This document shows positions 59,610 to 64,000 of a stretch of 64,000 nt of DNA, in pieces (the stretch's first letter is position 1; each line of letters opens with the position of its first letter). The translations under genes and the position numbers were made by a program. The notes under the pieces were generated by a model. It was not told the origin of the DNA. It did not search any database and saw nothing but the letters and a program-made list of their open reading frames with translations. Source of the DNA: Candidatus Pacearchaeota archaeon (GTDB lineage: Bacteria; Patescibacteriota; Minisyncoccia; Minisyncoccales; Minisyncoccaceae); the NCBI GenBank assembly GCA_035404185.1, contig DAONGN010000001.1, positions 124,001 through 188,000 on the forward strand. Reading direction: 5' to 3'.

Positions 59610-61382
59610 ATGGGATTATTCGGAAACAAATCAAAACAGGAAAAATTCCTGGAAAAAGAAACAACTACGGCAATGGATATAATCGCTCCTGCTTCTATTG
59701 AGGTAAACCAAAATTATGTCCAGATAGAAGAAAAGCTAGCTAAAACTTACTTTGTTTTCTCTTATCCCCGATATTTAACTACGGGATGGCTTTCTCCAAT
59801 TATTAACATGGACATTCCTTTAGATATTTCTTTCTTTTTTCACCCAATTGAGACAGGAACCATTTTAAAACAGTTGAGAAAAAGTGTTACTGAAGTTCAA
59901 GCAGAGATTATTGAAAGAGAAACCAAGGGATTAATTAGAGATCCAGCATTGGAAACTGCTTACCAAGATCTAGAAGACCTAAGAAGTAGACTACAAACCG
60001 CTCAAGAAAAAATGTTTAAGTTTGGACTATACATTACTGTCTATGCTGACAATATTAAAGAATTAGAAACAATAGAAACGACATTAAGATCGGTTCTTGA
60101 AGCAAGGCTAATCTATATCAAGCCAGCTCTATATCAGCAAAAAGAAGGATTGATTTCTTCTTTCCCCTATGGGACCGATCTATTACAGATACATAATACA
60201 TTAAATACAACTCCGCTATCTAGTATTTTCCCATTTATATCCTTTGATTTAAGTTCTAATGAAGGAATATTGTATGGCATCAATAAACATAATAATTCTT
60301 TAGTATTGTTTGACAGATTTAGCATGGAAAATGCCAACATGGTAATCTTTGCTAAATCTGGTTCTGGTAAATCATATGCAGTTAAGCTTGAAATTTTAAG
60401 ATCTTTAATGATGGGAGCAGAATGTATCATCCTTGATCCTGAAAATGAATATAAACCATTAGCTGAAGCAGTAGATGGTTCTTTCTTCAAAATATCACTA
60501 AGTTCTGATAGTCATATTAATCCTTTTGACTTGCCAGAACCAAGAGAGGATGAAACATCTGAAGATGTTTTAAGATCGAGTATCATTAACCTTGTTGGTT
60601 TAATGAGAATTATGCTTGGAGGATTAACCCCAGAAGAAGATGCTATTATGGATAGAGGATTATCCGAAACTTACGCTGCTAAAGATATTACTCCAAATTC
60701 AGATCCTAAAACTTGGGCTGATAAAGTCCCAATTATGTCTGATTTAGAATCGGTTTTAGAAACTATGGATGGAGCTGAATCTTTAGTTGAAAGATTAAGA
60801 AAATTCACTAAAGGAACTTATGCTTCTTTCTTTAACCAAAAATCAAATATTTCCGTAACTAAATCATTAGTTGTTTTTGGTATTAGAGATATGGAAGACG
60901 AATTAAGGCCCATGGCAATGTTTATTGTTATGCGTTATATCTGGAATACAGCTAGATTATCTTTAAAGAAAAGGATACTTGTTATTGATGAGGCTTGGTG
61001 GATGATGAAAACCGAAGATGGAGCTTCTTTCTTGTTTGGAATTTGTAAAAGAGCAAGAAAATATTGGTTAGGAGTAACAACAATTACTCAAGACGTTTCT
61101 GATTTCTTACAATCTGATTATGGTAAACCAATTATTACTAACTCTTCGATCCAATTATTATTAAAACAAAGCCCAGCAACAATTGATTTAATTCAACAAA
61201 CATTTAGTTTAACTGACCAAGAAAAATTCCTATTACTAGAAACTCCAGTAGGAGAGGGGATATTCTTCGCTGGACAAAAACACGTCGCCATCAGAGTTGT
61301 AGCCTCATATACCGAAGACCAAATAATCACTACTAGCCCAGAAGAAGTGATGAAAATAAAAAAAGCTAAAGAATTATTGTAA
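59610..61382 (+). CDS. virB4: VirB4/TraC-like conjugation-type ATPase
   Basis: 590 residues. N-terminal region (~1-230) with the helical part of TraC-type proteins, then a RecA-like ATPase: Walker A FAKSGSGKS (~247-254), ILDPENEYKPLAEA and Walker B RILVIDEAWWMM (~453-464), closing with the TTITQDVSDFL and NSSIQLLLKQSP helices. It powers substrate transfer or pilus assembly at the inner membrane. Last gene of the 58078-61382 run, with a terminator directly downstream. Confidence 0.9.
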   Translation: MGLFGNKSKQEKFLEKETTTAMDIIAPASIEVNQNYVQIEEKLAKTYFVFSYPRYLTTGWLSPIINMDIPLDISFFFHPIETGTILKQLRKSVTEVQAEIIERETKGLIRDPALETAYQDLEDLRSRLQTAQEKMFKFGLYITVYADNIKELETIETTLRSVLEARLIYIKPALYQQKEGLISSFPYGTDLLQIHNTLNTTPLSSIFPFISFDLSSNEGILYGINKHNNSLVLFDRFSMENANMVIFAKSGSGKSYAVKLEILRSLMMGAECIILDPENEYKPLAEAVDGSFFKISLSSDSHINPFDLPEPREDETSEDVLRSSIINLVGLMRIMLGGLTPEEDAIMDRGLSETYAAKDITPNSDPKTWADKVPIMSDLESVLETMDGAESLVERLRKFTKGTYASFFNQKSNISVTKSLVVFGIRDMEDELRPMAMFIVMRYIWNTARLSLKKRILVIDEAWWMMKTEDGASFLFGICKRARKYWLGVTTITQDVSDFLQSDYGKPIITNSSIQLLLKQSPATIDLIQQTFSLTDQEKFLLLETPVGEGIFFAGQKHVAIRVVASYTEDQIITTSPEEVMKIKKAKELL

Positions 61383-61388
61383 AACAAA

Positions 61389-61418
61389 ACCAGACTTCAT
61401 CGTCTGGTCTTTTTTTAT
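61389..61418. terminator. Bidirectional terminator between virB4-like and jag
   Basis: ACCAGAC-TTCATC-GTCTGGT with T runs on both sides; it serves the two convergent units. Confidence 0.88.
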
Positions 61419-61885
61419 AATACTGGCTTGATAATTATTCTCCTCTCTTCTCCTTCTCCAATACTTTCGGTTGTGATATCTTTTCTATCAGCTAATTCCA
61501 TATGGACTACTCTTCTGTCAAAAGAAGATGTATATGGTAACTCCTTTTCTCTTTTTGTTCTTGAAACTTCATCAGCGACACTTTGAGCTATATTTCTTAA
61601 ATAACTTTCTTTGTTTTTTTTATATCCATCAATATCAAGACTTAAATAGAATTCTTTGTCTGTTTTCTTTTTAATAACTTTCCTCAAAAGTAATTGGATA
61701 TCAGCTAAAACCAATCCTTGTTTTCCTATTAAATTTTGCGCTTCACCCGTTTTAATATCTATTTCTAAAACATCTTCACCTTCTCGATTTATACAATTGC
61801 CCTCTACTTCTACAATAAAGCCAGCCCTTAAAAAGAATTCTTTAATAATCTCTTTAATATTTTCTACCTCTTCTTGATCAATCAT
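61415..61885 (-). CDS. jag: Jag/KhpB-type KH-R3H RNA-binding protein
   Basis: 156 residues. N-terminal Jag-like helix, KH domain (~50-110, NLIGKQGLVLADIQLLL) and R3H domain (~115-150; RRVVHMEL... with the R-x3-H in DRRVVHMELAD). Jag/KhpB binds RNA and affects cell division and elongation in Gram-positives. Its 5' end overlaps yidC by four bases (ATGA), the classical yidC-jag pair. Confidence 0.92.
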   Translation of the reverse strand: MIDQEEVENIKEIIKEFFLRAGFIVEVEGNCINREGEDVLEIDIKTGEAQNLIGKQGLVLADIQLLLRKVIKKKTDKEFYLSLDIDGYKKNKESYLRNIAQSVADEVSRTKREKELPYTSSFDRRVVHMELADRKDITTESIGEGEERRIIIKPVL

Positions 61886-62589
61886 ATTTCTTTTTTATTG
61901 AAAATACTCCTTTGTTGGAAAATAGTAAACACTGTCGTTATCAGCCAATAAAGACCTAAAGCAGAAGGAAGGTTATATAAAACAAATAAGGTAATTATAG
62001 GAATAAAAATAACCATTTGTTTTTGCATCATATTGGTCATTTGTGAAGTTTTGTCCTCTGCCGCTACTTTTGGTGCTGTTGGAGTTGATGTTTTTGCTTG
62101 GAAAAATTGCGCTATTGCGGTAAGAACAGCTAAGTAGATATTAGGCTTAGACAAATCAATCCCTAAAAAGTACGGATTAATTGTTTGAGGCAGAGAAATA
62201 AAAGAATATATCTGCGCTGGGTCAATGCTTATCCCTCCCTTAAAAACATAGAATAATGCCCAAATAATAGGGATCTGAATAAAAAGAAGGAATATCCCTG
62301 AAAAAGGATTAAACTTCTTTTCTTTATACAAAGCCATCATTTCTTGAGCTTGCTTCTCTTGGCTATCTTTATGCTTATTCTGAATTTCTTTAAGCCTCGG
62401 CTGAATCTCGGCCATAGCTTTTTGAGATTCTAATGCTTTTTTATTTAAAGGATTAGTTACTAATTTAACTAAAAGAGTAAGTCCGATTACGGCGATACCA
62501 AAATTATTGGTATAAATATATATCAATATCAAAAAATTCAACATCGGTTGGTATAGAATAGTATTAAAGATTAATGAAAAAATATTCAC
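61882..62589 (-). CDS. yidC: Membrane protein insertase YidC/Oxa1, core form
   Basis: 235 residues with five transmembrane segments and no large periplasmic domain, so it is the Oxa1/Gram-positive type. Core signature FGIAVIGLTLLVKLVTNPLNKKALESQKAM, then FNPFSGIFLLFIQIPIIWALF. It inserts small membrane proteins alone or with Sec. It lies six bases after rnpA. Confidence 0.94.
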   Translation of the reverse strand: MNIFSLIFNTILYQPMLNFLILIYIYTNNFGIAVIGLTLLVKLVTNPLNKKALESQKAMAEIQPRLKEIQNKHKDSQEKQAQEMMALYKEKKFNPFSGIFLLFIQIPIIWALFYVFKGGISIDPAQIYSFISLPQTINPYFLGIDLSKPNIYLAVLTAIAQFFQAKTSTPTAPKVAAEDKTSQMTNMMQKQMVIFIPIITLFVLYNLPSALGLYWLITTVFTIFQQRSIFNKKEI

Positions 62590-62595
62590 AATAGT

Positions 62596-62937
62596 TTATT
62601 TAATTATTTCTCCCTTACTTAAAAGATTTTCCAGGTCTTCTTTTATTTCCTTATACGTCATCTTGGTAATTGAGGGAAGCGAAACAACTACGATACTTAA
62701 CCCTTCTTTTAGTTTATTTCTTTTTAATCTGACAATATCTCTCATTCTTCTCTTTACCTTATTTCTAACAACAGCTAACTTAGAAATTTTTTTACTAACC
62801 ACGAAACCAATTCTTGTTTTATCGGTTCCATTTATAAGATACCTTAAAAAAACATATTTGCCTTTTAGGGTTCTTCCGCCTTTAAAAACCGCTTCGAATT
62901 CTTTTTCTTTTTTAAGCCTGTTTTCTTTAGGCAACAT
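62596..62937 (-). CDS. rnpA: Ribonuclease P protein component
   Basis: 113 residues. Starts MLPKENRLKKEKEF and has the RNR-like signature VVRNKVKRRMRD. It assists the catalytic RNase P RNA in 5' maturation of tRNAs. Between rpmH and yidC, as in most bacterial origins. Confidence 0.93.
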   Translation of the reverse strand: MLPKENRLKKEKEFEAVFKGGRTLKGKYVFLRYLINGTDKTRIGFVVSKKISKLAVVRNKVKRRMRDIVRLKRNKLKEGLSIVVVSLPSITKMTYKEIKEDLENLLSKGEIIK

Positions 62938-62944
62938 AATTTTA

Positions 62945-63079
62945 TCAGACAGATAATTTGGCTCTGCCCTTACTTCTTCTCTTTGCTAAAACTTTCCTTC
63001 CACTACTAGTACTTGATCTTTCTAGAAATCCGTGAGATCTCTTTCTTTTCTTTTTTGCTGGTTGATAAGTTAAACTCAT
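62945..63079 (-). CDS. rpmH: 50S ribosomal protein L34
   Basis: 44 residues, the usual length. [18 protein letters not shown], then [18 protein letters not shown]. The N terminus is MSLTYQP instead of the common MKRTFQP. It starts at the ATG at 63079; rnpA starts seven bases after the stop. The promoter is at 63109-63137. Confidence 0.95.
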   Translation of the reverse strand: MSLTYQPAKKKRKRSHGFLERSSTSSGRKVLAKRRSKGRAKLSV

Positions 63080-63108
63080 ATCATTATTTTATCTTAATTA
63101 TGTTTTAA

Positions 63109-63137
63109 ATCATATCAAAAAATGAAGGTTCGGTCAA
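63109..63137 (-). promoter_or_regulatory. Promoter of the rpmH-rnpA-yidC-jag operon
   Basis: Minus strand TTGACC (63132-63137), 17 bases, TATGAT (63109-63114). Expected +1 about 23 bases before the L34 start. Confidence 0.7.
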
Positions 63138-63231
63138 TCAAAAAATACTCTCAAAAACGCTCAAATTTATTAACCTTTTGTCCCCAGTCTTTCCACATCG
63201 CTTTTCTTACCCCTTTATTTTACAAGGCTTT

Positions 63232-63261
63232 TTGCCTGTTTGACATTATTTAAGGTATAAT
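63232..63261 (+). promoter_or_regulatory. Promoter of dnaA
   Basis: TTGCCT (63232-63237), 18 bases, TATAAT (63256-63261). A TTGACA at 63240 is too close to the TATAAT to be its -35. Leader of ~20 bases to the ATG at 63289. Confidence 0.6.
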
Positions 63262-63288
63262 ATGCTTAATATTAATAAACAGAAAACC

Positions 63289-64000
63289 ATGACTAATGAA
63301 GAAATTTGGCAATCAGTGTTGTCTCAGATCCAATTGAATATTTCTCCGGCCAACTTTGCTACCTGGTTTGCCAATACCAAGGTCTCTTCTGTTGAAAACA
63401 ATGAGGCGACTATTTCTGTCCCAAATTCATTTTCTAAAGAATGGCTAGAGCAAAAATACCACAAAGATATTTTAAAAATATTAAAATCACTAGATGATAG
63501 TATTAGAGAAATAAAATACGTTGTTACTCCAATTAATGTTAAAATGTCTAGTTCTCAAAGAAGGGGAGTTAAAAAAGAAGAAACTATTGAACAATTAGGA
63601 TTTTCTGAATTAGAGGTAAGTAAGGAAACCAATCTTAATCCAAAATATACCTTTGACAACTTTATCATCGGACCATTCAATGAAATTGCTTACGCTGCTT
63701 CTATGGCTGTCGTTGAGGAACCAGGGAAAAACTACAATCCATTATTTGTATACGGAGATGTGGGACTAGGAAAAACTCATTTAATTCAAGCGATAGGAAA
63801 TAAAATAAAAGACGGCGATTCCAACAAAAAAGTCAAATACATTCCGGCTGAAAAATTAATTTCTACAATAGTTAACGCAATTAGAAACCAGAGCGTAGAA
63901 GAACTGAAGAAGAATTTACGTGACATTGATGTATTAATAGTTGATGATATCCAGTTTATTGCCGGGAAAGATAAAACCCAAGAGGAGTTCTTTCACACTT
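63289..64000 (+). CDS. dnaA: Chromosomal replication initiator DnaA (cut by window end)
   Basis: The first 237 residues are inside the window, from MTNEEIWQSVLSQIQ. Domain I (~1-75), a short linker, then the AAA+ domain: NYNPLFVYGDVGLGKTHL (Walker A) and DVLIVDDIQFIAGKDKTQEEFF (Walker B and following helix, split here as DVLIVDDIQF and IAGKDKTQEEFF). DnaA binds DnaA boxes and opens the origin. The AAA+ sensor regions and the DNA-binding domain IV lie beyond 64000. Confidence 0.95.
   Translation, partial: MTNEEIWQSVLSQIQLNISPANFATWFANTKVSSVENNEATISVPNSFSKEWLEQKYHKDILKILKSLDDSIREIKYVVTPINVKMSSSQRRGVKKEETIEQLGFSELEVSKETNLNPKYTFDNFIIGPFNEIAYAASMAVVEEPGKNYNPLFVYGDVGLGKTHLIQAIGNKIKDGDSNKKVKYIPAEKLISTIVNAIRNQSVEELKKNLRDIDVLIVDDIQFIAGKDKTQEEFFHT

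Larger units (their letters stand above)
63080..63288. other. rpmH-dnaA intergenic region, probable oriC side
   Basis: 209 bases with divergent promoters for rpmH and dnaA. Only one weak DnaA-box-like element is visible (CTTTCCACA at 63189-63197, two mismatches to TTATCCACA). TTGTCCCCA at about 63178 recalls variants in the 21309-21392 array. The gene order is that of a typical bacterial origin, but clustered DnaA boxes are absent here and may lie after dnaA. Confidence 0.5.

Noticed and set aside
63240-63245. TTGACA as the -35 box of dnaA
   Set aside because: Only 10 bases from the TATAAT; TTGCCT at 63232 has the right 18-base spacing.
1-64000. Alternative genetic code (UGA as glycine)
   Set aside because: TGA ends several well-supported genes (for example at 33923, 47833, 48071 and 54407), and no long gene contains in-frame TGA.

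Overview
The window looks like part of the chromosome of a Candidatus Patescibacteria (CPR) bacterium. It is A+T rich. Housekeeping genes are short: IF-2 lacks the long N-terminal region, PheT lacks the EMAP-like tRNA-binding domain, and YidC is a 235-residue core. The window also has CPR-typical families: PrgI/VirB4-like secretion genes, VirB2-like membrane proteins fused to large ectodomains, DUF2341/glycine-rich surface proteins, and CDP-archaeol-synthase-like and geranylgeranyl-reductase-like proteins. TGA acts as a stop codon in several genes, so the UGA=Gly code of Gracilibacteria/Absconditabacteria does not apply. None of the twelve tRNA genes was chosen for an encoded CCA tail (only tRNA-Gly happens to be followed by CCA), and a CCA-adding enzyme is present. 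Taxonomy is inferred from gene content only; there is no rRNA gene in the window.

Layout. 1-9.8 kb: a 3D-domain wall protein, then a mostly minus-strand block with infB-rbfA, a FAD reductase, a NYN nuclease, a VanW protein, an HtrA protease and seven tRNAs. 9.8-19.4 kb (minus): HU, RNase Y, a three-gene surface-protein cluster (S74 autoprotease, small anchored protein, 926-residue adhesin-like protein), then nusA-tig-clpP. 19.6-29.3 kb (plus): CCA transferase, a hub with four perfect parS palindromes, three tRNAs and a TGTCCAGAAT repeat array, then a lipid module (three PlsY paralogues, CarS-like, a FakA-DegV fusion, two DegV/FakB). 29.3-34.3 kb: a VirB2-like pilin, rpsO-pnp, a coiled-coil protein, a 35-residue membrane microprotein and a DksA-like zinc finger. 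34.3-47.5 kb: degenerate LysM/M23 protein, DUF4143 ATPase, rsmA, a minus-strand operon of three VirB2-like ectodomain fusions, a VirB6/TrbL-like protein and an SPFH protein. 47.6-50.3 kb: a compact candidate RiPP locus (two small ORFs, a Cys-containing precursor, a radical SAM/SPASM enzyme and an HExxH peptidase). 50.4-58 kb: pheST, maf, two pairs of unknown genes (one with a HEPN-like Rx4H motif) and two GNATs. 58-61.4 kb: PrgI and VirB4-like genes. 61.4-64 kb: the origin-type block jag-yidC-rnpA-rpmH / dnaA, with dnaA cut by the window edge.

How the genes work together. FakA/FakB (fatty acid to acyl-phosphate), PlsY (acyl-phosphate to lysophosphatidate) and a CTP-dependent CarS-like enzyme form a plausible route for using scavenged fatty acids, which fits a host-dependent lifestyle. 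PrgI, VirB4, VirB6-like and VirB2-like proteins make up a reduced type IV secretion-like envelope machine, split over at least three loci. The parS cluster and dnaA place the window close to the replication origin. Many promoters have a -10 box only 6-7 bases upstream of the start codon, which suggests leaderless mRNAs. A minority of genes, including the RiPP precursor, instead have strong GGAGG Shine-Dalgarno sites.

No stretch longer than about 300 bases lacks a gene. The largest gaps (35377-35664, 56883-57101, 63080-63288) are described in their own entries.
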